49,965 bases of DNA from Candidatus Gastranaerophilales bacterium (GCA_944323615.1 CALUTG010000007.1:1-49965), one strand, 5' to 3'; shown: positions 36,356 through 45,589, counted from the stretch's first letter. Numbers and translations are program-made. Notes: generated from the sequence alone by a model not told the origin.

Positions 36356-37690
36356 ATGAAAGAAACATCGGTAAAGTATCCATTCCTAACGAGGGATGTT
36401 AAGATTTATGAACAAGAAAACGGACATAAGATTGTTCTTGCGTACAAAGAAGGAGGCATGGTTAATGTGTCATCCTGGGTGAAAACAGGTTCTATTAATG
36501 AAAATGACAAGAACAACGGAATTTCGCATTTTCTTGAACATTTGATGTTTAAAGGTACTCACAAGCACAAAGCCGGAGAATTTGATCATATTCTTGAATC
36601 CAGAGGCGCTATAGTTAATGCGGCCACCTGGAAGGATTATACTTTTTATTATGTAACTCTGCCGAAGGGAGAAAATGATGAGAATTTTGACCTTGCAATA
36701 GAACTTCACGCAGATATGATGACAGATCCGGTTATTCCTGATTATGAAATGGGTGCTCCGTTTGATGTTAATGACAAAAATGTTACGGATAAAAGAGAAA
36801 GACACGTTGTTATTGAAGAAATCCGGATGAGAAAAGACCAGCCTTGGACAAAGGTTTATAACGCAACAAACAACGCAATGTACACCTCTCATCCTTATAA
36901 AAGAGATGTTATCGGAACTCCGGAGATTATCTCGCAAGTTCCGCAAGAAGAAGTAATGAATTATTACAGAACTTTTTATTCTCCAAAGAATGTTACAACA
37001 ATTATTGTCGGAGAATTTGATTTTGATAAAGTTCTTAATAAAGTTGTAAAAGAATTTAACTGGGGTGAAAGACCGGAACCTCCAGAAAGAAATATTCAGC
37101 CTGATAAACCTGTCCAAAACACTGTTTATGTAGAAAATGAAGCTAATATTAATTCTTCATTTATGATGTTCGGTTACCTCGGAGTGCCGGCAAAAGATTT
37201 GAGAAATTTAATCGCGCTTGAAATGTTATCCATTATATTGGGCGAAGGTTCAAGCTCAAGATTGTATCGGAATCTTATTGAGAACTCCGAAGAGAGAATT
37301 TTCAATATAATTGATGCGGAAAATTACGCTTTCCGCGACGGAAGCAATTTCTTTGTACAGGCAAACTTTAACCCTGAATACAAAGAAAAAGCTATTGAAC
37401 TTGTTAAAAATGAGATTGAAAAACTAAAAGAAAATATTACGGAGCGCGAGCTTAATAAGGCTCAAAAGAAGCTTAAATCACGATTTGCCTGCGAAGTTGA
37501 AACCGTTTCGGAAATCGGCGAAACAATCGGTTATTATATGACTGTCTGCGATGATCTGGCTCTTGCTGAGGATTACATTCCTATTTGTAATGAAATCACA
37601 ACAGAAGATTTAAAAAACGCTGCTAAAAAATACCTTAATATTAATAACGCCGTTATTTCAATTCTTTCTCCGAAAAGCTCAAGTAATTAA
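36356..37690 (+). CDS. M16-family zinc peptidase
   Basis: 444 aa, inverzincin type. The inverted zinc motif HFLEH is at residues 58-62, with the third ligand downstream in RHVVIEEIRM. The C-terminal inactive half is normal (NFFVQANFNPEYKEKAIELV). Members are processing proteases or act on peptides. The M16B subfamily often works as a pair of active and inactive subunits, but here a single gene stands alone. No signal peptide, so likely cytosolic. A small lipoprotein gene follows 62 nt later. Confidence 0.94.
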   Translation: MKETSVKYPFLTRDVKIYEQENGHKIVLAYKEGGMVNVSSWVKTGSINENDKNNGISHFLEHLMFKGTHKHKAGEFDHILESRGAIVNAATWKDYTFYYVTLPKGENDENFDLAIELHADMMTDPVIPDYEMGAPFDVNDKNVTDKRERHVVIEEIRMRKDQPWTKVYNATNNAMYTSHPYKRDVIGTPEIISQVPQEEVMNYYRTFYSPKNVTTIIVGEFDFDKVLNKVVKEFNWGERPEPPERNIQPDKPVQNTVYVENEANINSSFMMFGYLGVPAKDLRNLIALEMLSIILGEGSSSRLYRNLIENSEERIFNIIDAENYAFRDGSNFFVQANFNPEYKEKAIELVKNEIEKLKENITERELNKAQKKLKSRFACEVETVSEIGETIGYYMTVCDDLALAEDYIPICNEITTEDLKNAAKKYLNINNAVISILSPKSSSN

Positions 37691-37752
37691 AGGATGAAAA
37701 AGGATAAAAAACCTGTTAACATGAAATGTATTCCAATAATGGGAGAACTTTT

Positions 37753-37995
37753 ATGGGCAGAATGTCTCTTTTTATTATCTGCGTTCTTATGACAAGTATT
37801 TTACTATCTGCGTGCGAGATGAATACAAACGAACCTATGATTAAAGCCAAACGCAGATTAGGACAGTATTTCCAGAGTGAAGAACAAAAACCCGCCGGAG
37901 TTGTTGACTTAAGTGAAGGGCCAAAGCTTCGTTATGATGCCCATTTTGGACCAAAGGATTTAAACTTTGACATCAAGATTGTAGATCCTTATTAA
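37753..37995 (+). CDS. Small lipoprotein
   Basis: 80 aa starting MGRMSLFIICVLMTS. A lipobox LLSAC places the lipid-modified cysteine at residue 21. The mature part is short and has no recognised domain (EPMIKAKRRLGQYFQSEEQK, ending KIVDPY). ATG 37753 is chosen because GGGAGA lies upstream; a longer frame from 37726 would push the signal inward. It lies 6 nt before the next gene, so both are in one operon. Confidence 0.75.
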   Translation: MGRMSLFIICVLMTSILLSACEMNTNEPMIKAKRRLGQYFQSEEQKPAGVVDLSEGPKLRYDAHFGPKDLNFDIKIVDPY

Positions 37996-38001
37996 AGTAT
38001 T

Positions 38002-38364
38002 ATGGATGAAACAGCGAACAGAAGATTTGTAGGACGACTGATTTATAAAGTGCTGACCGAACAGACATGTGTTCGGGAAGCTATCAAGCTTTTTCCTGAG
38101 ACAAAAGACCCTAATATAATATGCGCTTACCATGCACTGGTACACTATGAAGCTGATGAAAATATCAGATATCAGGATATTGAATACAGAGATGCGCAGG
38201 ATGAGTATTTGGAATATATTGCCCAAACCTTGAGCGCCGGAAAAATTTTGCCAAAAAACATAATTGATGAATACAAGCCTTATTACAGCGGTATTGCAAG
38301 ACCCTGGCATGACGGGTTAAGAAGTGCCGTAAAAGAGTTTTTAAGATTTATAAATATTAAATAA
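38002..38364 (+). CDS. Hypothetical protein
   Basis: 120 aa, helical, soluble: MDETANRRFVGRLIYKVLTE, then IICAYHALVHYEADENIRYQ. It starts 6 nt after the lipoprotein gene and shares its operon with the M16 peptidase. I do not recognise a family. The conserved-looking end is RPWHDGLRSAVKEFLRFI. Confidence 0.65.
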   Translation: MDETANRRFVGRLIYKVLTEQTCVREAIKLFPETKDPNIICAYHALVHYEADENIRYQDIEYRDAQDEYLEYIAQTLSAGKILPKNIIDEYKPYYSGIARPWHDGLRSAVKEFLRFINIK

Positions 38365-38426
38365 ATGAAAAGGAGAAGGCATTTCTCAATCACTATTCAC
38401 TAGTCCCAATATCTTACCCCAGCCTG

Positions 38427-38753
38427 CTAATCTGATTTTTGAACAACCAGTATACCGTCTTCCATGTCAATATCTATAAAATCTTTTTCAGGATTCACAC
38501 TCAATAATGCAAGCATAGGCTGCGACAAGATTAGTCCGTAACCACCTCCCCTTTTCATAAGATTTTTAGTTAAAAGATTCTTATTATTATCCAAATATTT
38601 TTGAACGTATAACTTCTTTTTCTCAAATAATAAAGTTACACGGCAATCATCTTTCGTAATTCCCATAAGTTCAGTAATAGTTTTGTTTATATACAAAAAC
38701 CAAGAATTGCCGTTGGTTTTTAATTGCTTTTTTGAATATTGTGAATTTTGCAT
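38427..38753 (-). CDS. Tandem AbrB/MazE-like DNA-binding protein
   Basis: 108 aa made of two similar swapped-hairpin units. Unit 1 is NGNSWFLYINKTITELMGIT (residues 15-34) plus VTLLFEKKKLYVQK. Unit 2 is GGGYGLILSQPMLALLSVNP plus IDIDMEDGILVVQK. Both show the G-(N/G)-S/Y-hydrophobic-I-P-like pattern of SpoVT-AbrB/MazE domains. A single chain with two halves could act as a built-in dimer. There is no ribosome site; perfect inverted repeats overlap and precede its start, so self-repression is likely. No toxin is next to it; the divergent gene at 38864 is the only candidate partner. Confidence 0.7.
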   Translation of the reverse strand: MQNSQYSKKQLKTNGNSWFLYINKTITELMGITKDDCRVTLLFEKKKLYVQKYLDNNKNLLTKNLMKRGGGYGLILSQPMLALLSVNPEKDFIDIDMEDGILVVQKSD

Positions 38754-38800
38754 ATATTATGCATACATGGTACATTGTTTATGCAATAATAAATATTGCA
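38749..38800. promoter_or_regulatory. Inverted repeats between AbrB-like and divergent gene
   Basis: TGCATA-TAT-TATGCA (38749-38763) covers the AbrB-like start codon, and TGCAATA-ATAAA-TATTGCA (38782-38800) is centred 35 nt away. Both share TGCA-T-rich half sites and lie in the shared control region. Confidence 0.55.
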
Positions 38801-38863
38801 CAACATAGGCATATTGTATGTATTAATAGCTATAAATTAATAAAGAAGTGAAAGGAAAGTATT

Positions 38864-39211
38864 ATGCCAATTAACGAATTTAAACGAGATAAGAAAAGAT
38901 TGCTTAAAACTCTGGAAAAAACAATAGAACTTTCTAAAACAATGGCTGTTTATATGCTTAATGAACAAGAGATAAAAAGACGACAGGGCGGAAAAGATAA
39001 AGAATTGGATATTATTGAAAATAATCTTAATCGTCTTTGTATTTATGCGTTTGCACTTCGGGATATACTTAATGACGCTAAATTTATTACCTGTTTATCA
39101 GATTTCTCTTACAAAAAACTGCAAGATTTAGCATTTAACAGCGAGATTAATATTCATCTTTCACGCGAAGAAGATTTTGTACATTATTGGGAAAAAACAC
39201 ACCGAAAATAA
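38864..39211 (+). CDS. Hypothetical helical protein
   Basis: 115 aa, basic, all-helical in appearance (KRDKKRLLKTLEKTIELSKT, then NNLNRLCIYAFALRDILNDA). GAAAGGAAAG precedes the ATG. It is divergent from the AbrB-like regulator and shares its operator region, so it is the first candidate for regulation by it. No toxin family is recognised. Confidence 0.6.
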   Translation: MPINEFKRDKKRLLKTLEKTIELSKTMAVYMLNEQEIKRRQGGKDKELDIIENNLNRLCIYAFALRDILNDAKFITCLSDFSYKKLQDLAFNSEINIHLSREEDFVHYWEKTHRK

Positions 39212-39245
39212 GTGGATTGGAGTTTCAGTTCGACAGAAGCTAAAC

Positions 39246-39345
39246 TGTCATTCCGGCCTCGAGCTGGAATCTGTTTTACTCGTGAATAGTGAATAGTGAG
39301 TCGTAATTATTAGGAAGATCCTGAATCAAGTTCAGGATGACAAGA
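39246..39345. repeat. Inverted repeats E and D with heptamer units
   Basis: ATTCCGGC-CTCGA-GCTGGAAT (39250-39270) and ATCCTGAA-TCAAG-TTCAGGAT (39318-39338) are two short palindromes. GTGAATAGTGAATAGTGAG units lie between them. The gap 39212-39786 holds only repeats. Confidence 0.8.
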
Positions 39346-39354
39346 TTATTTATT

Positions 39355-39446
39355 GATTCACGATTCACGAATTAGTCACCTCACCCCAACCCTCTCCTCA
39401 AGGAGAGGGAGTCACTCAGTCACTATTCACTATTCACTATTCACGA
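39355..39446. repeat. Family A palindrome with CACTATT array
   Basis: CACCTCACCCC and CCCTCTCCTCAAGGAGAGGG (39377-39411), followed by four CACTATT-type heptamers. Confidence 0.85.
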
Positions 39447-39454
39447 CTTTCCAA

Positions 39455-39607
39455 CACCTCACCCCAGCCCTGTCTTGAATTATTCGGGGCGTCGGAAAGT
39501 TCTCAGCTTCCCGACACCTTACGGGTTCCGCTTGCGGGAATGAGTTCCTTCGGAACTCCCGCTTCGCTCCACCCTACCGAAAATTCGCTCTCCTATTAGG
39601 AGAGGGA
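39455..39607. repeat. Long element C, copy 2 (153 bp)
   Basis: Family A palindrome whose left arm is split by about 118 bp (TGTCTTGAATTATTCGGGGC ... ACCGAAAATTCG). Inside are hairpins GTCGGAA/TTCCCGAC and GAGTTCC-TTC-GGAACTC. It matches 45775-45927 at 151 of 153 positions. Confidence 0.92.
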
Positions 39608-39637
39608 AAAGTTTACCAGCACGTATTGCTTGATATT

Positions 39638-39707
39638 CTCGGGAATTGTTCACGAAACGATAGCGGGAGGCGAAGCCGAGAGCGTGTTTGAGTGAATAAT
39701 TCCCGAG
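39638..39707. repeat. 70-bp stem-loop element
   Basis: CTCGGGAATTGTTCAC (39638-39653) and GTGAATAATTCCCGAG (39692-39707) pair over 16 bp with one G-T. The loop is 38 nt and GC-rich (GCGGGAGGCGAAGCC), reminiscent of the inner part of element C. Confidence 0.8.
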
Positions 39708-39720
39708 GGATAAAACTCAA

Positions 39721-39782
39721 CACCTCACCCCAACCCTCTCCTCTTAGGAGAGGGAGTCACTAGTCACTAGCCACCAACTCAC
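39721..39782. repeat. Family A palindrome with CACTAGT units
   Basis: CACCTCACCCC and CCCTCTCCTCTTAGGAGAGGG (39721-39756), followed by GTCACTAGTCACTAGCCACC. Confidence 0.85.
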
Positions 39783-39786
39783 GAAC

Positions 39787-40446
39787 CTACACCAGACCCT
39801 CTTTCAGCGCTTTTACTGCCGCCTGGGTTCTATCATCCACTACAAGTTTTTGGATAATATTACAAACGTGGGCTTTTGCCGTATGTTCGCTTATGGTAAG
39901 AGTTCTTGCTATATCACTGTTAGACTGCCCGTCTACTATCAGTTTTAAAACTTCGTATTCTCTCTGGGTCAGGTTTGAATGCCGCTCTTTGAATACGCTT
40001 CTTGACAGCTGTCTTGAAGGAACCACTCCGCAGTTTTTATCTCTTATAAATGGTACAACGTGCGGATCTATCCACATTGCCCCTTCTTTTATCATTTTAA
40101 TTATGTTCATTAAAAACTCGGTATTAATATCTTTAATCACATAAGCGCTTGCCCCTGCTTGAAGCGCGGAAGTTACTTCTTCTTCAGTAACGTGGGAAGT
40201 AAGTATTATTATGCGAATGTTATTGTTATGTTCAAGTATTTGCTTTGTGGCTTCTATTCCGGTCATATCCGGCAGGCCTAAATCCATTAAAATAATGTCC
40301 GGCTTAAGAAGTCTGGCTTTTTCTACCGCTTCTTTTCCGTTAACGGCTTCTGATATTATTTCGAGTTCCGGATAATCGCAAAACAAAGATTTGATACCGA
40401 TACGCATTAGTTTTTGGTCTTCAACGAGTAATATTTTTATACCCAT
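39787..40446 (-). CDS. NarL/FixJ-family response regulator, orphan
   Basis: 219 aa. Receiver domain (1-125) with Glu9/Asp10, phosphoacceptor Asp55 in ILMDLGLPD, Thr/Ser in ILTSHV and Lys in VIKD. LuxR-type helix-turn-helix at 155-215 (LTQREYEVLKLIVDGQSNSD, then TAKAHVCNII). AAGGAGG precedes the ATG. No histidine kinase is in the window. A TPR gene lies 137 nt upstream on the same strand, across an AT-rich gap with partial hairpins. Target genes unknown. Confidence 0.95.
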   Translation of the reverse strand: MGIKILLVEDQKLMRIGIKSLFCDYPELEIISEAVNGKEAVEKARLLKPDIILMDLGLPDMTGIEATKQILEHNNNIRIIILTSHVTEEEVTSALQAGASAYVIKDINTEFLMNIIKMIKEGAMWIDPHVVPFIRDKNCGVVPSRQLSRSVFKERHSNLTQREYEVLKLIVDGQSNSDIARTLTISEHTAKAHVCNIIQKLVVDDRTQAAVKALKEGLV

Positions 40447-40583
40447 ATTTCCTCCTTGTCCGAACGGAAAAAATACTTTCCGCCAACATAATATTAAAAC
40501 ATGGGTAAATCTGCATAAATTGTAAAATCAAAAATTTTAAAGGTATTTTTTACCCTTTTAAATTTTTAAAACATTTTTTTAAT

Positions 40584-40970
40584 TTAATTTGAATACTCTT
40601 TAATTAATCGGTCTTGAAGTTCCGCAATTTTTAAATGGTTTTCCAGCATAGTTTGGTTTCTGCCTTCGTATGCCGGCTCATAACCGTCATTTTCTTCAAT
40701 TGCGAGTTCAAAGTATTTCAGAGCGCTGTCAAGTTCTTCTTTGAGGTAATAAATGGTTCCGATAAGGGTGTATTCAATTTCTTTTCGGGAGGAATTTTCC
40801 AACGCCCCAAAATAGTATTCAAGTGCTTTATTAAAATCACCTTTTTTCTGCATTTCCAGCCCGAGAGCTCTTAAAGCATCCGGATCTTCCGGATTATTGG
40901 TTAGTTTTAGTAAAATATTTATTTTTTCTTTTAAATTGTATAAAAGAGTATTTATATTAGAATTGTCCAT
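40584..40970 (-). CDS. TPR-repeat protein
   Basis: About 128 aa with two to three tetratricopeptide repeats: PDALRALGLEMQKKGDFNKA, EIEYTLIGTIYYLKEELDSA and a following partial helix pair. TPRs mediate protein contacts. No signal peptide. The start is unsure: ATG 40970 lacks a ribosome site, and a TTG at 40991 would add seven residues and also lacks one. It may be linked to the response regulator downstream. Confidence 0.78.
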   Translation of the reverse strand: MDNSNINTLLYNLKEKINILLKLTNNPEDPDALRALGLEMQKKGDFNKALEYYFGALENSSRKEIEYTLIGTIYYLKEELDSALKYFELAIEENDGYEPAYEGRNQTMLENHLKIAELQDRLIKEYSN

Positions 40971-41101
40971 TATAGGTATGCATTTTTTCAAAAATATTTT
41001 TTTATTATGTAAAAATATTATAGCATGAACCCGAAATTAAAACAGAAGCCAATATTTAAAAACTTTTCAGGTCTTTGAGCTTGCTTTTTGCTCTTGAGCT
41101 C

Positions 41102-41118
41102 TTACAATTAAATTGTAA
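41102..41118. promoter_or_regulatory. Inverted repeat upstream of typA
   Basis: TTACAAT-TAA-ATTGTAA, a perfect 7-bp inverted repeat about 37 nt before the typA ATG. It could be an operator; nothing else supports it. Confidence 0.35.
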
Positions 41119-41154
41119 AGCTTACACTAGAGAAATAAAAACGGAATTATAATA

Positions 41155-42948
41155 ATGAATAAGAAAAATATTAGAAATATAGCAATAATAGCGCACGTTG
41201 ACCACGGGAAAACCACTCTGGTTGACTGTATGTTGAAACAAAGCGGTGCATTCAGAGAAAACCAGCATGTTCAGGAACGTGTATTAGACAGCAACGATTT
41301 GGAAAGGGAAAGAGGAATTACTATTCTTTCCAAGAATATTTCCATTAACTATAAAGGCACTAAAATTAATGTTGTAGACACTCCGGGACACGCAGATTTC
41401 GGCGGAGAAGTCGAACGGGTGCTCGGAATGGTAGATGGTGCGCTTTTAATCGTTGATGCTGCAGAAGGACCTATGCCTCAGACAAGATTTGTACTTTCAA
41501 AAGCACTTGAGCTGGGCATAAGAATTATTGTTGTAATAAACAAAATTGATAAACCTGCTGCAGATCCGGACAAAACACTTGATAAGGTTTTTGACTTATT
41601 TACGGAACTTACAGACAGAGAAGATTTAATTGATTTTCCGTATATTTATGCAAGCTCGCTTCAGGGCTTTGCAATCAAGCACCTTGATGATGAAAGAAAA
41701 GATGTAAGTCCTCTTCTGGACTGTATTTTGGAAAATATTCAAGAGCCGTCAGGTAATGTAAATAAACCTTTCCAGTTCAGAGCTACTACTCTGGATTATA
41801 ACGACTATGTCGGACGAATTGTAATCGGACGTATTGCAAACGGAAAAGTATATTCTCAAGAGCAGGTTGCATGGGTTAAAGCTGACGGAAGTATTGAAAG
41901 AGGCAAAATTACAAAGCTTTTCGGGTTCAAAGACCTTGGCAGAGTTGAAATTGAATCGGCAGAAGCAGGTGATATTGTAGGTATTGCAGGGTTCTCTGAA
42001 ATCCACATCGGCGAAACTCTCTGTGATGTTAATAATATTAATCCTCTTCCTCTAATCAAAGTTGATGAACCTACGCTGCAGATGAATTTTTCCGTAAACG
42101 ACAGTCCTTTTGCAGGTCAGGAAGGGAAGTTTGTAACTTCAAGACAATTAAGAAAGCGCCTTTTTGATGAGCTTGAAAAGAACGTAAGTTTAAGGGTTGA
42201 AGAAACTGACTCTACAGACTGCTTTAAAGTAAGCGGCAGAGGCGAACTTCACCTTGGTATATTGATTGAAACAATGCGCCGTGAAGGGTATGAATTCCAG
42301 GTATCAAAACCGGAAGTTATTTATAAAGAGATTGACGGAGTTCAGTGCGAGCCGTTTGAAAACCTTGTTATTGATGTTCCGGAAGAGTACGCCGGTTCCG
42401 CAATTGACCGCCTTTCCGGAAGAAAAGCCGTTATGCTGGAAATGCAGAGTGCAAACGGAAGAACTAATCTTAAGTTCTCTATCCCTGCAAGAGGGCTTAT
42501 CGGATTCAGAACTGAATTTATCCGTATGACAAGGGGGGAAGGTATTATGTACCATACATTTGACGAGTACAAACCTTATGCCGGTGATATTCCGAAACAA
42601 AGAAGCGGCTCAATCCTTGCGCACGAACAAGGGGAAGCTATCCCTTATGCGCTTGCCCAGTTTGAAGACAGGGGTGTATTCTTTATTACTCCGAAAACAA
42701 AAGTTTACAGAGGTATGATTATCGGTGAAGGCAACCGCCCTCAGGATATTGTGGTTAATATCTGCAAAACAAAAAAACTAACCAATATGAGAAGCGCAAC
42801 TGCTGATGTAATGGTTACTCTGCAGGCTCATAAAGAACTTTCGCTTGAAGACTGCCTTGAATATATCGGGGATGATGAGCTTGTCGAAATTACTCCTCAA
42901 AATATCAGAATGCGTAAACTGGATTTGGTTAAGTTCAAAAGTATTTAA
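41155..42948 (+). CDS. typA: Ribosome-binding GTPase TypA/BipA
   Basis: 597-aa translational GTPase acting in ribosome assembly and stress adaptation. G motifs: [38 protein letters not shown]. Domains II and III match EF-G ([20 protein letters not shown]) and the BipA-specific C-terminal domain has [20 protein letters not shown] and [11 protein letters not shown]. The length is standard. ACGGA lies upstream of the ATG. It is followed by a repeat-filled gap. Confidence 0.98.
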   Translation: MNKKNIRNIAIIAHVDHGKTTLVDCMLKQSGAFRENQHVQERVLDSNDLERERGITILSKNISINYKGTKINVVDTPGHADFGGEVERVLGMVDGALLIVDAAEGPMPQTRFVLSKALELGIRIIVVINKIDKPAADPDKTLDKVFDLFTELTDREDLIDFPYIYASSLQGFAIKHLDDERKDVSPLLDCILENIQEPSGNVNKPFQFRATTLDYNDYVGRIVIGRIANGKVYSQEQVAWVKADGSIERGKITKLFGFKDLGRVEIESAEAGDIVGIAGFSEIHIGETLCDVNNINPLPLIKVDEPTLQMNFSVNDSPFAGQEGKFVTSRQLRKRLFDELEKNVSLRVEETDSTDCFKVSGRGELHLGILIETMRREGYEFQVSKPEVIYKEIDGVQCEPFENLVIDVPEEYAGSAIDRLSGRKAVMLEMQSANGRTNLKFSIPARGLIGFRTEFIRMTRGEGIMYHTFDEYKPYAGDIPKQRSGSILAHEQGEAIPYALAQFEDRGVFFITPKTKVYRGMIIGEGNRPQDIVVNICKTKKLTNMRSATADVMVTLQAHKELSLEDCLEYIGDDELVEITPQNIRMRKLDLVKFKSI

Positions 42949-43078
42949 CTCGTGAGTTGGTGACTAGTGAGTAGTGATTAAGTGAACCCCCTCCCGGGTT
43001 TCTAAGCTCACAAAGTTCGTTAAGAAACCCAACCCTCCCCGTAGGGAGGTAGAAATTGTGTGACTGAGTGATTGAGAA
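42949..43078. repeat. CACT-type units and inverted-repeat family F, copy 2
   Basis: GTGACTAGTGAGTAGTGATTAAGTGA units, written here in pieces GTGACTAGTGAG and TAGTGATTAAGTG, flank a block at 42987-43054 (CCCTCCCGGGTTTCTAAGC ... AACCCTCCCCGTAGGGAGG). The block is the reverse complement of 12422-12508 without its 19-bp extra segment. Confidence 0.85.
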
Positions 43079-43079
43079 G

Positions 43080-43115
43080 CTCCCTCTCCTTACAGGAGAG
43101 GGTTGGGGTGAGGTG
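43080..43115. repeat. Family A palindrome, opposite orientation
   Basis: CTCCCTCTCCTTACAGGAG then AGGGTTGGGGTGAGGTG. This is the only copy here with the CACCTCACCCC tail on the right, so the element occurs in both orientations. Confidence 0.88.
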
Positions 43116-43151
43116 TCAATTATTCGTGAATGGTGATCTGTATAAAATTCT

Positions 43152-43187
43152 TTCATATTCTGTCCCCGCTATAGTATAATTACATTA
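43152..43187 (+). promoter_or_regulatory. recG promoter with leaderless geometry
   Basis: TTCATA (43152-43157), 17 nt, TATAAT (43175-43180), six nt (TACATT) and ATG 43187. There is no ribosome site. Confidence 0.65.
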
Positions 43188-45559
43188 TGGATAATCTGGA
43201 GCAGGTTAAAAAAGCTGTAGAAATTGAGGTTAAACACAGGTATATCAATATAAACGGAAGAAGCAGAACCTTCGCTTCGTTTATATGTTCCGTTTTGCGC
43301 AATGAAATTAAGCTCCATCCCGATAACCCAAAATGGAAGGTACTTTTAGAGCATTTTGAGCGGTATCCTATGGAAACCGCACCCGTAAGAAAAAAATCAC
43401 TCGAAAGATTTGTGTCTGTAATCAAAGCAGAATATATATCCCCACCTGCCAAGCTCCAAGAAAAGACTAATAAAAAGCCAATTTCACAGGCTGATGTAAC
43501 ATATATTAAAGGTGTAGGACCGAAAATAGCCTATATGTTAAATAAACTCGGAATCTATACGGCTAACGATTTGTTGTATTATTTCCCGCGCAAGCATGTA
43601 GACTATTCTACACGTACAAGGATAAGAGACCTCGAGCCGGAGATGACAACTACAATTTTCGGTACAATTAAATCGGTGGAAGCTTTTACGACAAAGAACA
43701 ATCTCGGGGTTATAAAAGTCAGGATTAATGACGGAAGCGGAAGCATTTATCTTAACTTTTTTGCTTCCAAATCTAATAAGTATATGATGGAGAGGATGAA
43801 ATCCCAGTTTCCGAAAGGCTCGGGAATTATGGTTTCCGGCACCGTTAAAATAAATTCTTATGACGGAATGCTGACTCTGGATAAGCCGACTTATTCCATT
43901 ATGGATGATGAGGTTCTGGATGGCTCAAACCTTAATATGGCGCGCATTGTACCTATCTATCCTTTGAGTGAAAATCTTAATATCAAAACTCTAAGAAAAG
44001 CTATTTTTAATGTTCTTGAAACTTATGAATCAGAAATTGAAACAGTTTTACCGGATTTCCTTATCAAAAAATACGATTTAATGGATAAGAAAACAGCTCT
44101 AAGACAGATTCATTTCCCAGATAACAAGGAAAATTTAGACAGAGCGCATTACACACTTGTTTTTGAAGAATTTTTCCTCATTCAGTTACGATTAGCTCTT
44201 GTAAGGGAAGAAAATAACAAAAATCTGGTTTCAATTCCGCTCCAAATCAAGCGTGACGGACTTGTGATGAAATTTATTAACTCTCTTCCGTTTAAACTTA
44301 CCGGAGCGCAGCAGCGCGCGTTAAATGAAATCCTTAACGACTTAAACTCTACAAAACCGATGCAGCGGCTTTTACAGGGTGACGTTGGGAGCGGTAAGAC
44401 TGTTGTCGCTGCGGCTATGCTTCTGGCTGCCGTAGAAAACGGTTATCAGGCAGCAATTATGGCGCCTACGGAAATCCTTGCGCAACAGCACTTTAACAAT
44501 ATTTCCAAATGGTTAAATCCTCTCGGGATAAGAGTTGAACTGTTTTTAGGCAGTATAGGGAAAAAGCAGCGCCGTATATCCGAAACTAACCTTAGAAACG
44601 GACAGGTTGATATTGCAATCGGAACCCACGCTTTGATACAGGATAACATTGATTTTGCTAATCTTGGCGCAGTTGTAATAGATGAGCAGCACAGGTTTGG
44701 AGTTAAGCAGCGGCTTGCACTGCGCCGTAAATCCCAAAACCCGCAGGTTTTAACTATGACTGCCACGCCAATACCAAGAACTCTTGCGATTACATTAAAC
44801 GGGGACTTGGACTTGACTATTATTGATGAGCTTCCGCAAGGCAGAAAACCTATTCTGACCACAATGACTAATTCCCGAAAACAAATAGCTGATTTAATCA
44901 GGCGAGAGGTTAATGCCGGACGACAGGCTTATATTGTTTATCCGCTGATTGATGAGAGTGAGACTCTTTCTGCCAAAGCAGCAACAAAAGAGCGGGAAAT
45001 CTGGCAAAATGAAGTGTTTCCGGAATACAAAATCGGACTTTTGCACGGCAAACTTAAAAACGACGAAAAAGACGATGTAATGAACAAGTTCAAAAACAAA
45101 GAATACGATATTCTTGTTTCCACTACCGTTGTGGAGGTTGGTGTTGATGTTCCGAATGCGACTGTTATTGTTATAGAAAACGCAGAACGGTTCGGGCTTT
45201 CCCAGCTCCACCAGTTAAGGGGAAGGGTCGGAAGAAGCGATTTACAGTCTTATTGTATACTTTCGTCTTCCACCAAATCACAGGAAACCAGAGCTAGACT
45301 CAATATTATGACCCAGACAAACGACGGTTTTGTTATTGCGGAAAAAGATCTTCAAATCCGCGGACCGGGCGAATTTTTAGGAACACGCCAGAGCGGGCTT
45401 CCGGATATGATTATTGCCGACCTTGTTAACGATTCTAAGATTCTTGAGCTTGCCAGAAGTGAGGCTATTAATTTTGTTAAAAACTATGATATCAAAGATT
45501 TTCCGCTCCTTGAAAATGCTAAGGGTTTGAATTTTGATGGTGATATTTTCGGAAGTTAG
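43187..45559 (+). CDS. recG: ATP-dependent DNA helicase RecG
   Basis: 790-aa helicase that remodels stalled forks and branched DNA. An N-terminal extension of about 100 residues (MDNLEQVKKAVEIEVKHRYI) precedes the wedge/OB domain (VGPKIAYMLNKLGI, YFPRKHVDYSTRTRI). The helicase core has Walker A GDVGSGKTVVAAAM, DEQHRFG, TMTATPIPRTLA and motif VI QLRGRVGRS. The tail DLQIRGPGEFLGTRQSG is RecG-specific. The extension is known in cyanobacteria and a few other phyla and is absent from E. coli RecG. The promoter predicts a leaderless message. Confidence 0.98.
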   Translation: MDNLEQVKKAVEIEVKHRYININGRSRTFASFICSVLRNEIKLHPDNPKWKVLLEHFERYPMETAPVRKKSLERFVSVIKAEYISPPAKLQEKTNKKPISQADVTYIKGVGPKIAYMLNKLGIYTANDLLYYFPRKHVDYSTRTRIRDLEPEMTTTIFGTIKSVEAFTTKNNLGVIKVRINDGSGSIYLNFFASKSNKYMMERMKSQFPKGSGIMVSGTVKINSYDGMLTLDKPTYSIMDDEVLDGSNLNMARIVPIYPLSENLNIKTLRKAIFNVLETYESEIETVLPDFLIKKYDLMDKKTALRQIHFPDNKENLDRAHYTLVFEEFFLIQLRLALVREENNKNLVSIPLQIKRDGLVMKFINSLPFKLTGAQQRALNEILNDLNSTKPMQRLLQGDVGSGKTVVAAAMLLAAVENGYQAAIMAPTEILAQQHFNNISKWLNPLGIRVELFLGSIGKKQRRISETNLRNGQVDIAIGTHALIQDNIDFANLGAVVIDEQHRFGVKQRLALRRKSQNPQVLTMTATPIPRTLAITLNGDLDLTIIDELPQGRKPILTTMTNSRKQIADLIRREVNAGRQAYIVYPLIDESETLSAKAATKEREIWQNEVFPEYKIGLLHGKLKNDEKDDVMNKFKNKEYDILVSTTVVEVGVDVPNATVIVIENAERFGLSQLHQLRGRVGRSDLQSYCILSSSTKSQETRARLNIMTQTNDGFVIAEKDLQIRGPGEFLGTRQSGLPDMIIADLVNDSKILELARSEAINFVKNYDIKDFPLLENAKGLNFDGDIFGS

Positions 45560-45589
45560 TAAAAAGGCTGTAAGTCGGGTTTTACTCTA

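Noticed and set aside
36470-37117. 215-aa minus-strand ORF inside the M16 gene
   Set aside because: It lies fully antisense to a clear zinc peptidase, is low in complexity and rich in Ile/Phe/Asn/Arg as expected for a complementary frame, and has no ribosome site or known motif.
44446-44862. 138-aa minus-strand ORF inside recG
   Set aside because: It is antisense to the helicase motifs of recG; its Ser/Cys/Leu-rich composition is that of a mirror frame.
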